Positions 7,431-15,264 of a stretch of 15,360 bases of DNA are shown here, piece by piece (within the stretch, counting starts at the first letter, position 1; every line of letters begins with the position of its first letter). This stretch comes from Lentisphaeria bacterium UBA7640. GTDB taxonomy: Bacteria; Verrucomicrobiota; Lentisphaeria; Victivallales; Victivallaceae. The notes below the pieces were generated by a model. The model saw only the letters and a program-made list of their open reading frames with translations, was not told where the DNA came from and made no database searches. Location of the stretch: contig DLIO01000100.1 in assembly GCA_002483765.1 (NCBI GenBank), positions 1-15,360 of the forward strand, in the 5' to 3' direction. Both the position numbers and the translations under genes were made by a program.

Positions 7431-8482
7431 ATTTTAATGATTTTGAAGAAAAAAATCCAGAGTTAATGGAATGTTTAAAAAGTGCTCGACGCGAAAAGCG
7501 TTTAGCGCATGCATACCTACTCCATGGTGACACGCCCAAAATTCGCAATGATTTTGCTATTGCGCTGGCGCAGTTGGTATCTTGTCAAACTCCAACTGCA
7601 GATGGCGCGCCGTGCGGAAATTGTCAAGTTTGCGACCAGATTAACCGCGGCGTTTATGCTGAATATTATACCGTAAGTCCCGTCGGTAAAAAGTTGCAGA
7701 TTCAAGTCGGCGATCGCAGCAATCCTGCACCCAATACTATCCGATGGTTTGAAAAACAGTTCTATTATACCAGTGTGGCTGACGGTGGTCACAAAATTGG
7801 GGTTATTTTTGATGCCGACCGTATGAATGCCGAATCACAGAATGCATTTTTAAAGACACTCGAAGAACCGCCCGCTGATTCATTTTTCATTATCGCTACT
7901 GGAAATCCTTCCGCTTTGTTGCCGACCACGCGTTCACGTTGCCAATCTATTACTGTTCTTGAGAACCGTTGCGAATTCAACTTTCTTGGCGCTTCTGAGT
8001 TATTCAGCGCATTACATAACTTACAATTTGCGGCCCACAAGAATGCAGTGATGGCAGAACAGGTCGCAGGGAGCATCATTATGCTGTCAAGCCAACTTAA
8101 AAGCCAAGCTGATGCTGAAAACTCGGAAGTGTGGGCAGAACGCGTTGCTCAAGCTGAAGAGATGGATTCGCCATTTAAAAAACGTTTGGAAAAACAGGTT
8201 GAATCGGGCGCTGCTGGCGAATATATGCGAATGCGCAACTATTTTATGTCAGCATTGCATACTTGGTTTGCGCAAATTTACCAACTATCCTGTGGAGTGC
8301 CGCGCGAATATCTGGCTAATCCGGAAATTTTCGAAGGTTTGTCCATACCGTCGCAAATTCCCGAAGAAAAGGCTATTGGCGGTTTGAATGAAGCAGAAAA
8401 ACTGTTGTATGATTTGCGTTTTATGGTTAGTGAAGAGTTGGCAATCCGTTCATTTTGCCTGAATGTTGCAATGAAATTCTGA
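7427..8482 (+). CDS. holB: DNA polymerase III delta' subunit (clamp loader)
   Basis: AAA+ protein of the replicative clamp loader that helps open and load the beta sliding clamp. As in other delta' subunits, the Walker A site is degenerate (HGDTPKIRNDFA, residues 33-44, no GKT), so it should not hydrolyse ATP. A zinc-binding knuckle is present at C53, C63, C66 and C69. The Walker-B region is followed by the strongly conserved NAFLKTLEEPP and a sensor-1 region FFIIATGN, and then by TRSRCQS, the arginine-finger motif. The C-terminal collar part (about 190-351) is less conserved. The length of 351 is normal. It overlaps tmk by ATGA. Its TGA stop is contiguous with the opposite-strand stop of the HAD gene. 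Confidence 0.93.
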   Translation: MNFNDFEEKNPELMECLKSARREKRLAHAYLLHGDTPKIRNDFAIALAQLVSCQTPTADGAPCGNCQVCDQINRGVYAEYYTVSPVGKKLQIQVGDRSNPAPNTIRWFEKQFYYTSVADGGHKIGVIFDADRMNAESQNAFLKTLEEPPADSFFIIATGNPSALLPTTRSRCQSITVLENRCEFNFLGASELFSALHNLQFAAHKNAVMAEQVAGSIIMLSSQLKSQADAENSEVWAERVAQAEEMDSPFKKRLEKQVESGAAGEYMRMRNYFMSALHTWFAQIYQLSCGVPREYLANPEIFEGLSIPSQIPEEKAIGGLNEAEKLLYDLRFMVSEELAIRSFCLNVAMKF

Positions 8483-8485
8483 TCA
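8480..8485. other. Abutting convergent stop codons (TGATCA)
   Basis: The holB TGA (8480-8482) and the reverse-strand TGA of the HAD gene (8483-8485) form one 6-bp palindrome. There is no spacer for an intergenic terminator, so any terminator must lie inside the opposite gene. Confidence 0.9.
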
Positions 8486-9298
8486 TTCGCACATTTTTTT
8501 CATCAGTTCATCAAGCCCAGTCATGACATACTGCGGACGATAAGCAAAACTTGCGACATCTTCAATCTTAGTGACTCCGCTCAATACCAATACCGTATCA
8601 ACTTCAGCCTCAACGCCGGCGATGATATCAGTGTCCATGCGGTCGCCGATAATAACGGTTTCGCGGCTCAACGCATCAAGACGTTTAACTGCCCGGCGCA
8701 TCATCAATGGGTTGGGTTTTCCAACAAAATACGCTTTGGTTCCGGTCGCCAGCTCGATTGGCGCAATCAAAGCGCCGGTAGCTGGAACCATGCCATGTTC
8801 AGTCGGTCCAGTCAAGTCGGGATTAGTACCAATTAGCCGCGCCCCTTTTTGATTGATTAGATGAACCGCTTTTTCAATTCGGTCGAAACCATAAGTGCGG
8901 GTTTCTCCGACTACCACGTAATCCGGATTAATGTCGTTCATGGAAATACCACGTTCATATAACGCATTGTGCAGTCCAGCTTCCCCAATAACAAAAACCG
9001 AACAGCCTGGACGTTGGCGCGATAAAAAATCAGCAGTCGCCAGCGCGCTGGTGTAAAAATGTTCTTCAGGCACGTCAATACCAAGCCGCGCGAGTTTTTC
9101 GCGCAATTCTCGTGGCGTGCGTTCACTGCTATTGGTCAAAAATAGATAGCGTTTGTTGTTGGCGTTAAGCCACTGAACGAACTCCGGCGTTCCTGGCAGA
9201 AGGCGATTTCCATGATAAATAACTCCGTCCATATCGCAGACAAAAGCATTTTTATCTTTAAGTTCAATCATATTTGTTATTGGTTCGTTTTGGCTCAT
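8483..9298 (-). CDS. HAD-IIA family phosphatase (NagD/AraL-like)
   Basis: Predicted soluble Mg-dependent phosphatase acting on a small phosphorylated metabolite; the substrate is not predictable. Motif I is CDMDGVIYHG (nucleophile Asp and acid/base Asp two residues later), motif II TNSS, the Lys motif VGKPNP and motif IV IGDRMDTDI. The large cap between motifs II and III contains the GTNPDLTGP element of class IIA HADs. I chose the ATG at 9298 (271 residues) because it overlaps the stop of the upstream cupin gene as ATGA, the usual coupled arrangement. Alternatives are ATG 9334 (12 residues longer, overlapping the cupin by 40 bases) and ATG 9271, which starts nine residues later and best matches the compact family N-terminus. 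It ends directly against holB. Confidence 0.9.
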   Translation of the reverse strand: MSQNEPITNMIELKDKNAFVCDMDGVIYHGNRLLPGTPEFVQWLNANNKRYLFLTNSSERTPRELREKLARLGIDVPEEHFYTSALATADFLSRQRPGCSVFVIGEAGLHNALYERGISMNDINPDYVVVGETRTYGFDRIEKAVHLINQKGARLIGTNPDLTGPTEHGMVPATGALIAPIELATGTKAYFVGKPNPLMMRRAVKRLDALSRETVIIGDRMDTDIIAGVEAEVDTVLVLSGVTKIEDVASFAYRPQYVMTGLDELMKKMCE

Positions 9299-9777
9299 TT
9301 CCAGCAATCTCCAACCTGCGCGGTTTTTAGCCATTGCTCGAGTTCCGCTGCGCGCGGTTCGCCCTCTGCGGGAGCCCAGGCAGCCATATCGTCAGCACCT
9401 GGTTTGACATAGGGACCTGGTTTAACTTCCATTCCAATGGTGCCGTGTTCCATCACAGTGAAACCGTGCCAAGTTTCTGGTACGCTTTCTAAAAAACATG
9501 GATTCGAATCTGCTTTGAGTTCTACGCGTTGAATGATTACACCGTTTTTGTCAAATTCAAAAACAATCATACGGCCACGGAGAATGCCAAACAATTCCCA
9601 TTTTGGTGGATTTAGATGCCGGTGTGGTCGAATATAAGTACCCGGCTCGGGAGCAATTAATAGACGATGAATCGGATCCTCCATTGATGAATGGAAATTA
9701 TAATGAACCCGTTTGCGTTCAGATAGTGCCGCTTTTGCAGTCAACTCATCAAGTAATTCTTCAGTAATGACTTTCAT
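9295..9777 (-). CDS. wbuC: WbuC-family cupin-fold metalloprotein
   Basis: Small single-domain cupin resembling WbuC, a family often found in or near O-antigen and other surface-polysaccharide clusters; its biochemical role is not established. Metal ligands are visible: His52 and His54 in RPHRHLNPPKWE, Glu61, and a later His104 in ETWHGF, which is the cupin 3-His/1-Glu pattern. The family block VHYNFHSS...IHRLLIAPEPGTYIRPH is at 25-52. At 160 residues the length is normal. The start has GAGAGGA just upstream in the reverse direction (within 9783-9790). It is the first gene of a two-gene leftward unit and overlaps the HAD phosphatase by four bases. The pairing could hint at a sugar-phosphate role, but no glycosyltransferase is nearby. 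Confidence 0.88.
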   Translation of the reverse strand: MKVITEELLDELTAKAALSERKRVHYNFHSSMEDPIHRLLIAPEPGTYIRPHRHLNPPKWELFGILRGRMIVFEFDKNGVIIQRVELKADSNPCFLESVPETWHGFTVMEHGTIGMEVKPGPYVKPGADDMAAWAPAEGEPRAAELEQWLKTAQVGDCWK

Positions 9778-10045
9778 TTAATCCTCTCTTAATAATAAAC
9801 TATAAGAGTACAACGCTTCGCGAAGGTTTTCAATAGTGATCTTGATTTCCTTTTGATAGTCTTGTGACTTTGTAATATTCCAATATTTCTATCATTTTTC
9901 ATTAAATGATATTATTTCAGTATTCTTTATGGTTAAATGTTTTATATTTTTTCAAGCTCGATATTGTTTTATTTGCGAAATAATGCTATTGTAAAGTTTA
10001 TAAAAATATTAAAATGGTATTTTTTTAAACTAAAAGGAAAACATA
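9778..10045. promoter_or_regulatory. A/T-rich divergent intergenic region between wbuC and hydE
   Basis: 268 bp, strongly A/T-rich, with no supportable ORF. It must contain promoters for the leftward cupin-HAD unit and for hydE. Its best promoter-like sequence is listed separately. Nothing resembling a riboswitch or a clear operator is visible. Confidence 0.5.
9964..9992 (+). promoter_or_regulatory. Possible sigma-70-type promoter of hydE
   Basis: TTGTTT (9964-9969) and TATTGT (9987-9992) are separated by 17 bases, the optimal spacing, and lie about 55 bp before the hydE start. AAAGGA ahead of the ATG at 10046 supplies the ribosome site. In such A/T-rich DNA this match could be chance. Confidence 0.4.
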
Positions 10046-11143
10046 ATGAATCTGGTTTCAATATTAGAGAAAGCGACAGCGTCGCCGCACGATTTAAATG
10101 ATTCTGAACTGGGGTTTTTGTTGAGGCTCAACTCAAAAGGTGAACTTGACGCGCTTCAGAAAGCTGCGTATACGGTTAAAGAACGCCATATCGGACGCCG
10201 GGTCAGCATGCGTGGAGTGATTGAATTTGGCAATTATTGTAGTAAGAATTGTTATTACTGTGGCATTCGAAGCGGTAATTCTGGAGTTAAACGTTACCAG
10301 ATCGCTCGAGATGATATTTTGCGAATGGCAAAATGGGCTTTTGAGCAGAAATACGGTTCAATTGTTTTGCAATCCGGAGAAATTAAAAGTCAAGAAAATA
10401 CTGATTTCGTTCTGGATGTTTTGCAAGGAATCAAAGAGTTTTCCGGAGGGGAGTTGGGGATCACGCTTTGTTTAGGAGAACAAGAACCGGAAGTTTATGA
10501 GGCATGGCGTTCGGCTGGCGCGCACCGCTATCTTTTGCGTATAGAAACTACTAATCGCGAATTATACGGAAAAATCCATCCGCCTGATCATGATTTTGAT
10601 GTTAGAATGGCATGTCTGCGCTCGTTGAAGAAATTAGATTATCAGGTTGGAACTGGCATCATGAGCGGATTACCTGGTCAAACTGTTGAGGATTTAGTTC
10701 AAGATTTGCGTTTTTTTGTTGAATTCGATATTGACATGTTGGGTATGGGGCCGTATCTGCCTCACGAAGCAACTCCGCTAGGGCAGGGCCGGAAACTTGA
10801 TAATGAATTTCGCCAACGCCAGCTTTTGCTCGGACTCAAAATGATCGCTTGCGCGCGCTTATTGTTGCATGACGTAAATATCGCAGCGACTACTGCACTC
10901 CAAGCATTGAATGATACTGGGCGTGAAAAGGGGTTGCGCTTTGGTGCTAATGTGTTAATGCCGAACGTCACGGACACATTATATCGCGGCGATTATTTGC
11001 TGTATGAGGGAAAACCCTGTCTTGATGAAAACTCAGCGCAATGTCGCGAATGCTTGAGTCACCGAGTTCATTCAACTGGAGAAACTATTCGCTGGGGCGA
11101 ATGGGGCGACTCGCCACATTTCTTGAGAGTAAAAAATGGTTAA
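10046..11143 (+). CDS. hydE: [FeFe]-hydrogenase maturase HydE, radical SAM enzyme
   Basis: Radical SAM protein that works with HydG and HydF to build the H-cluster of [FeFe] hydrogenases. The cluster-binding motif is C65-x3-C69-x2-C72 in FGNYCSKNCYYCGIR, preceded by the HydE hallmark RGVIEFGNY. A second iron-sulfur motif, C325-x7-C333-x2-C336, matches the auxiliary-cluster CX7CX2C known in some HydE proteins such as that of Thermotoga, and argues for HydE over biotin synthase or PylB. Other blocks include LRIETTNRELY (164-174) and GTGIMSGLPGQT (202-213). The length of 365 is normal. No hydF, hydG or hydrogenase gene is visible in the window, so the gene is detached from its partners here. It appears monocistronic, with a long gap and a hairpin after it. 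Confidence 0.92.
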   Translation: MNLVSILEKATASPHDLNDSELGFLLRLNSKGELDALQKAAYTVKERHIGRRVSMRGVIEFGNYCSKNCYYCGIRSGNSGVKRYQIARDDILRMAKWAFEQKYGSIVLQSGEIKSQENTDFVLDVLQGIKEFSGGELGITLCLGEQEPEVYEAWRSAGAHRYLLRIETTNRELYGKIHPPDHDFDVRMACLRSLKKLDYQVGTGIMSGLPGQTVEDLVQDLRFFVEFDIDMLGMGPYLPHEATPLGQGRKLDNEFRQRQLLLGLKMIACARLLLHDVNIAATTALQALNDTGREKGLRFGANVLMPNVTDTLYRGDYLLYEGKPCLDENSAQCRECLSHRVHSTGETIRWGEWGDSPHFLRVKNG

Positions 11144-11188
11144 ACATAGATATCATGGCGTTAGCTGAAATGTTGTAACTCCTGCTCT

Positions 11189-11221
11189 TAATTAGCGCGC
11201 GCATTATGCGCGCGCTAATTA
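11189..11221. repeat. Perfect 15-bp inverted repeat with GC-alternating stem (terminator-like hairpin)
   Basis: Arms 11189-11203 and 11207-11221 pair perfectly around the loop TTA. The stem core alternates G and C (AGCGCGCGCA / TGCGCGCGCT) and is closed by A/T pairs. It lies 45 bp after the hydE stop and probably ends or stabilises that transcript. A T-run follows only 17 bases later, so it is not a textbook intrinsic terminator. Confidence 0.7.
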
Positions 11222-11467
11222 TAAATTACAGTTAGCTCTTTTTTTAAGATGTTGTTAGTAGGTTTTTCATCTAAGCTATGTCGAGTAGCGTGACATCATT
11301 TAAAACATTCTGTCTTTGATATTCTCGGGTTTCAAGGTCTTCAACCTTTTAAAATTATCTCGTGTATAACGTTGCTTTTTTTGCGTTTTTCATGGTTTTT
11401 GTTGGCTAAACTTCTTCTCTTATGGGTTGAGCATTCAGCATTTCTCATTTTTAATCCATCAGCACTC

Positions 11468-11497
11468 TTGAGTAAAATATTTAAAATTTCATTTAAT
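11468..11497 (+). promoter_or_regulatory. Weak candidate promoter for the etf operon
   Basis: TTGAGT (11468-11473) and TTTAAT (11492-11497) with an 18-base spacer, about 100 bp before etfB. Other A/T hexamers nearby are similarly good, so this is only one option. Confidence 0.25.
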
Positions 11498-11598
11498 AGC
11501 GACTATAAAAAAGGTTTTGTTATGTTATATTGATAGACGTTTTTCGTGCTTTTGAATAAAGCTCTATTCACAATCAACACTATTAATCAAGGGAGTCT

Positions 11599-12495
11599 AT
11601 GACTGTGAGTTACACTGTTATCGTGTTCGTAAAACAAGTTCCGGATACCCAGAACATCACTGGAGAGGCGATGACCCCGGATGGGACTGTCAATCGCGCT
11701 GCACTACCAGCTATCTTTAATCCTGAAGATTTGAATGCTCTGGAACTGGCACTGCAACTGAAAGACCGTTACGACGCTAAAGTTATTGTCGGTACCATGG
11801 GGCCGCCAAATGCAGCAGAAGTTCTGCGCAATGCACTTTATCGTGGAGCGGATGAAGCTTTTCTTCTCACTGACCGCGCATTTGCTGGTGCAGATACTTT
11901 GGCGACTAGTTACGCATTAAGTTGTGCCGCCAAAAAATATGGTAAGTTTGATCTTATTTTGTGTGGTCGGCAGGCTATTGATGGCGATACTGCTCAGGTT
12001 GGCCCACAGCTCGCGGAAAAATTGGGTATTCCACAGATTTGCTACGTTGAAGACGTGGTCAAACTGACTAAGGGGAAAATTATCGCTAAGCGCGCAATCG
12101 AGGGTGGTTATGAAGTATTGGAAGCACCGACGCCAAGTTTATTGACGGTGATTGATTCCAATGTTCCACGTCCTCAGAATGCCAAACGCATCATGAAATA
12201 CAAAAAAGCAAAAACTAAATCTGAATTGATCAAGGCCAATTCTACCTATACCGACGCCAATGAGCGTGCGATGGAAGAGAGCCGTCTTGATGGTAAAAGT
12301 TTATTAATTTATGAATGGTCTGCGGAAGATGTTGGTGCGGATAGAGAACGTGTCGGCTTTGCCGGTTCTCCCACTAAAGTCAAAGAAATCATGAATGTAG
12401 TGCTTACAGCAACCGACAGTAAGATGGTTGAAGCAACTGAACAAGGGATTTCTAGCTTGATCCAAGAACTCATCAACGACCACACTTTAGGATAA
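11599..12495 (+). CDS. etfB: Electron transfer flavoprotein subunit beta, NAD-linked/bifurcating-like
   Basis: Forms a heterodimer with EtfA and carries electrons for the acyl-CoA dehydrogenase encoded downstream. The core reads VFVKQVPDTQ (9-18), NPEDLNALELAL (41-52), GTMGPP (65-70), DRAFAGADTLATS (92-104) and CGRQAIDGDTAQVGP (122-136). The DRAFAG.DT and QAIDGDTAQVGP blocks resemble EtfB of clostridial butyryl-CoA dehydrogenase complexes, where this subunit holds the bifurcating FAD and binds NADH. Aerobic ETFs usually differ there. The length of 298 is slightly longer than usual because of the C-terminus. The start could be ATG 11599, only three bases after GGGAG, or GTG 11605, nine bases after it and closer to the usual family N-terminus. 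etfA follows five bases later. Confidence 0.95.
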   Translation: MTVSYTVIVFVKQVPDTQNITGEAMTPDGTVNRAALPAIFNPEDLNALELALQLKDRYDAKVIVGTMGPPNAAEVLRNALYRGADEAFLLTDRAFAGADTLATSYALSCAAKKYGKFDLILCGRQAIDGDTAQVGPQLAEKLGIPQICYVEDVVKLTKGKIIAKRAIEGGYEVLEAPTPSLLTVIDSNVPRPQNAKRIMKYKKAKTKSELIKANSTYTDANERAMEESRLDGKSLLIYEWSAEDVGADRERVGFAGSPTKVKEIMNVVLTATDSKMVEATEQGISSLIQELINDHTLG

Positions 12496-12500
12496 TAATA

Positions 12501-13520
12501 ATGGCTAATATTGGAAATGTCTGGGTTTTTATTGAACAGGAAGGCGGCAACATTGCTGAAGTAAGCCTAGAGTTGTTATGCAAAGGGCGTGAGCTCGCAG
12601 GACGCCTTGGCGTAAAAACGGAAGCGTTATTAATCGGCGATAAGCTCGGTAAATGCGTTGATAAACTTTATGAATACGGCGCTGATACGGTGTTTTTAGC
12701 GGAAGACCCGCGACTTGAACCGTTCACAGTACAACCTTTCGCAAAAGTAATCATGGATTTAATTCGTGAATACAATCCGAATATTTTGTTATTCGGCGCG
12801 ACGATGAAAGGGCGTGAACTTGCTCCACGGGTGGCTTCGGAAAAACTGGCTGGCTTGACTGCTGACTGTACCAGTTTGCGTATTGACAACTTTGATGACA
12901 AAGTCAGCAAAAAATCATATACCGATAAATTGATGCAGATTCGTCCGGCATTCGGTGGCAATATCATTGCGACTATTGTCAACACTTGGGACGATCCGCA
13001 GATGGTTACCGTTCGCGAGGGCGTCATGAAAATGGATGAACCGATGGTCGGACGCAAAGGCGAATTGATCAAAGTAAAACCTGCTTTAAGCGGTGTGGAA
13101 ACAGTGGTTAAAGTAATTGAACGGGTTCGCGAAGATAAAGACGTTAACTTGAAAGGCGCACAGATCATTGTTGCTGGAGGCTATGGCGTCGGCAGCAAAG
13201 AGGGTTTTAATCTGATCAAGCAATTGGCGGATGCGCTCGGTGGAGAAGTCGGTGCATCACGCGCGGCGGTAGATGCCGGCTGGATTGAACACGACCATCA
13301 AGTTGGACAAACAGGTATAACTGTACGCCCAAAATTATATATCGCCTGCGGAATTAGTGGTTCGATTCAACACCGTGCAGGAATGACCGGTGGTAAGAAA
13401 ATTATCGCAATCAATACTGATCCTGATGCGCCGATTTTCGCCGTTTCGCATTATAGCATTGTTGGAGACCTGAAAACGGTCATACCGCAGATGATTAAAG
13501 CATTCAAAGCTAAAGCCTGA
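12501..13520 (+). CDS. etfA: Electron transfer flavoprotein subunit alpha
   Basis: FAD-binding partner of EtfB that passes electrons between the Etf core and the acyl-CoA dehydrogenase. The N-terminal Rossmann-like domain occupies residues 1 to about 190. The C-terminal FAD domain shows the full family signature: VAGGYGVGSKEGF (224-236), ASRAAVDAGW (252-261), VGQTGITVRPKLYIACGISG (268-287), QHRAGM (290-295) and INTDPDAPIF (304-313). There is no N-terminal ferredoxin extension, unlike some bifurcating EtfA proteins. The length of 339 is normal. TAGGA at the end of etfB serves as the ribosome site. The acyl-CoA dehydrogenase begins 20 bases after the stop. Confidence 0.97.
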   Translation: MANIGNVWVFIEQEGGNIAEVSLELLCKGRELAGRLGVKTEALLIGDKLGKCVDKLYEYGADTVFLAEDPRLEPFTVQPFAKVIMDLIREYNPNILLFGATMKGRELAPRVASEKLAGLTADCTSLRIDNFDDKVSKKSYTDKLMQIRPAFGGNIIATIVNTWDDPQMVTVREGVMKMDEPMVGRKGELIKVKPALSGVETVVKVIERVREDKDVNLKGAQIIVAGGYGVGSKEGFNLIKQLADALGGEVGASRAAVDAGWIEHDHQVGQTGITVRPKLYIACGISGSIQHRAGMTGGKKIIAINTDPDAPIFAVSHYSIVGDLKTVIPQMIKAFKAKA

Positions 13521-13539
13521 TAAGGGGAGAAGACGCAAG

Positions 13540-15264
13540 ATGGAAAACTATTTTCTTGACAACCAAGATTTGCAGTTCACTCTGAACAATCTAGATATTG
13601 AAGAAGCCGTTAAATTACGCGAACATGGTTTCGCCTTCGCCAAAGAATACGATCACGCGCCGAGCGATTTTAAAGATGCCTTGGATAGCTATAACCGGGT
13701 AATTTCGGTAATTGGTGAGATCTGTGGCGAAAATATCGAATCGCGTTCGCGTGAAGTTGATTTATGCGGACCGCATTTTGAAAACAACACCGTAACCTAC
13801 CATCCTTTGACCCAGCAGAATATCGCTGATTTAAGCAAAGCTGGAGTCATGGGAGTGATGTTGCCATATCAGTATGGCGGACTTAATTACCCTGTGTCGG
13901 TATATACCATGATGACAGAAATGGTAGCGCGTGCCGATGCGTCGCTACAGAATTTATTCGGTCTTCAGGATATTGCGGAAACGATCTCGGAGTTCGGCAC
14001 TGAAGAGCAAAAGAATAAATATTTACCAGGTTTCGCCACTGGCGAATTCGACGGTTCCATGGACTTGACTGAACCAGATTCCGGTTCAGATCTCCAGTCA
14101 GTGCGTTTACGCGCTCATCAGGATCCAAAAACTGGTCAATGGTACCTCAATGGAATGAAACGTTTTATCACCAATGGCTGTTCCAAAGTTCATTTGGTGT
14201 TGGCGCGTTCCGAAGAAGGCAGCGGCGATGGACGCGGTCTTTCAATGTTCATCTGCGAAGCATGTCCAGAATTGGTCGTGCGCCGAATTGAAGATAAAAT
14301 GGGTATTCACGGGGTCGCCACCTGCGAACTTCAGTATAACAACGTTCCTGCAGAACTTTGCGGACAACGTCGTCGCGGTTTGACTCGTTACGTGATGTCA
14401 CTGATGAACGGTGCACGTATTGCGATTAGCGCACAAGCGCTTGGCATTGCGGAAGCGGCATTCCGTTTGGCGCGAAAATATGCTTCGGAACGCGAACAGT
14501 TCAAGAAAACTATTGATCAGTTTCCTCCCGTTTATGAAATGCTGGCCAGTATGAAGACGCGTATCACAGCTGCGCGTACGCTGCTTTATGAAGCGACTCG
14601 TGTTGTCGATCTGCGTGGCGTTTATACTCATCTTTGCGATACCTTGCCTGCAGATAAAATGACGCAAGATATTCGTGATAAACAGAAGTATTATAATAAA
14701 CTGGCAGCATTGCTTACTCCGATGAGTAAAGCGCTTTCGACCGAAATTGCTAACTCCGTCGCTTATGATGGAATTCAAATTCACGGCGGAACTGGTTACA
14801 TGAAAGACTTCAACGCTGAGCGCTATGCTCGCGATGCTCGTATTACTAATATCTATGAAGGTACGACGCAACTTCAGATCGTGGCGGCTATTGGTGGCGT
14901 TATGCAACGCGATGGCGCAACCCGGATTAAAGAGTTGATGTCATTGAACTACAGCGGGAAATTACTCCGCTTGAGAGATAAAATCGCCGTTATGTTAGAA
15001 AAACATCTGAAAGCGATTGCTTATGACACTGATAAAAAAGACCGCGCATATCATGATTTGGTTGCAACTTATTTAGTTGAGAACGAAATATTTATTTATG
15101 TCGGTTTGCTGATGCTCCGTGATGCGTTGAAAGATGATGCACGTGAAGCCTTAGTCGAGCGCTATATTTTAGATGCCGAACCGGAATTTCAGAAAAATTA
15201 TCTGAAAATCACCTCCGGCGATTTGACGTTGATCGACAGTCATCGCGACGTCATTGATTATTAA
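13540..15264 (+). CDS. Long-form acyl-CoA dehydrogenase
   Basis: FAD enzyme interconverting acyl-CoA and 2-enoyl-CoA, using the adjacent Etf as redox partner. Family signatures are DLTEPDSGSD (175-184), the helical block MNGARIAISAQALGIAEAAF (289-308), HGGTGYMKDFNAERYARDARI (415-435) and the catalytic base Glu440 in IYEGTTQLQ. At 574 residues it is much longer than short-chain enzymes such as clostridial Bcd (about 380). The extra length is an N-terminal stretch of about 40 residues, an insertion around 357-390, and a helical C-terminal extension from about 455. Long forms like this are known, but their chain-length preference cannot be read off the sequence. The ribosome site AAGGGGAG lies about ten bases before ATG. 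In a fermenter it may run in the reducing direction (for example crotonyl-CoA to butyryl-CoA); this is inference. Confidence 0.93.
   Translation: MENYFLDNQDLQFTLNNLDIEEAVKLREHGFAFAKEYDHAPSDFKDALDSYNRVISVIGEICGENIESRSREVDLCGPHFENNTVTYHPLTQQNIADLSKAGVMGVMLPYQYGGLNYPVSVYTMMTEMVARADASLQNLFGLQDIAETISEFGTEEQKNKYLPGFATGEFDGSMDLTEPDSGSDLQSVRLRAHQDPKTGQWYLNGMKRFITNGCSKVHLVLARSEEGSGDGRGLSMFICEACPELVVRRIEDKMGIHGVATCELQYNNVPAELCGQRRRGLTRYVMSLMNGARIAISAQALGIAEAAFRLARKYASEREQFKKTIDQFPPVYEMLASMKTRITAARTLLYEATRVVDLRGVYTHLCDTLPADKMTQDIRDKQKYYNKLAALLTPMSKALSTEIANSVAYDGIQIHGGTGYMKDFNAERYARDARITNIYEGTTQLQIVAAIGGVMQRDGATRIKELMSLNYSGKLLRLRDKIAVMLEKHLKAIAYDTDKKDRAYHDLVATYLVENEIFIYVGLLMLRDALKDDAREALVERYILDAEPEFQKNYLKITSGDLTLIDSHRDVIDY

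Larger units (their letters stand above)
11144..11598. other. 455-bp gene-free region between hydE and etfB
   Basis: Stops occur frequently in all frames and I see no gene remnant with recognisable protein similarity. It contains the 15-bp hairpin at 11189-11221, a T7 run at 11239-11245, a weak 5-bp stem (AAGGT/ACCTT, 11334-11348) followed by TTTT, and A/T-rich DNA near 11468-11530 that could carry the etf promoter. A small RNA or a long 5' leader is possible but not shown. Confidence 0.5.

Noticed and set aside
10046..11143. Biotin synthase or PylB instead of HydE
   Set aside because: The RGVIEFGNY block before the cluster motif and the C-terminal CX7CX2C fit HydE better.
12668..13168. Long reverse-strand open frame (166 codons) inside etfA
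   Set aside because: It is antisense to a fully conserved gene, has low-complexity composition rich in Ser/Thr/Ile, and resembles no family.
14398..14907. Reverse-strand open frame of 169 codons inside the acyl-CoA dehydrogenase
   Set aside because: It is opposite the catalytic part of a conserved gene, with no ribosome site and no recognisable protein motif.
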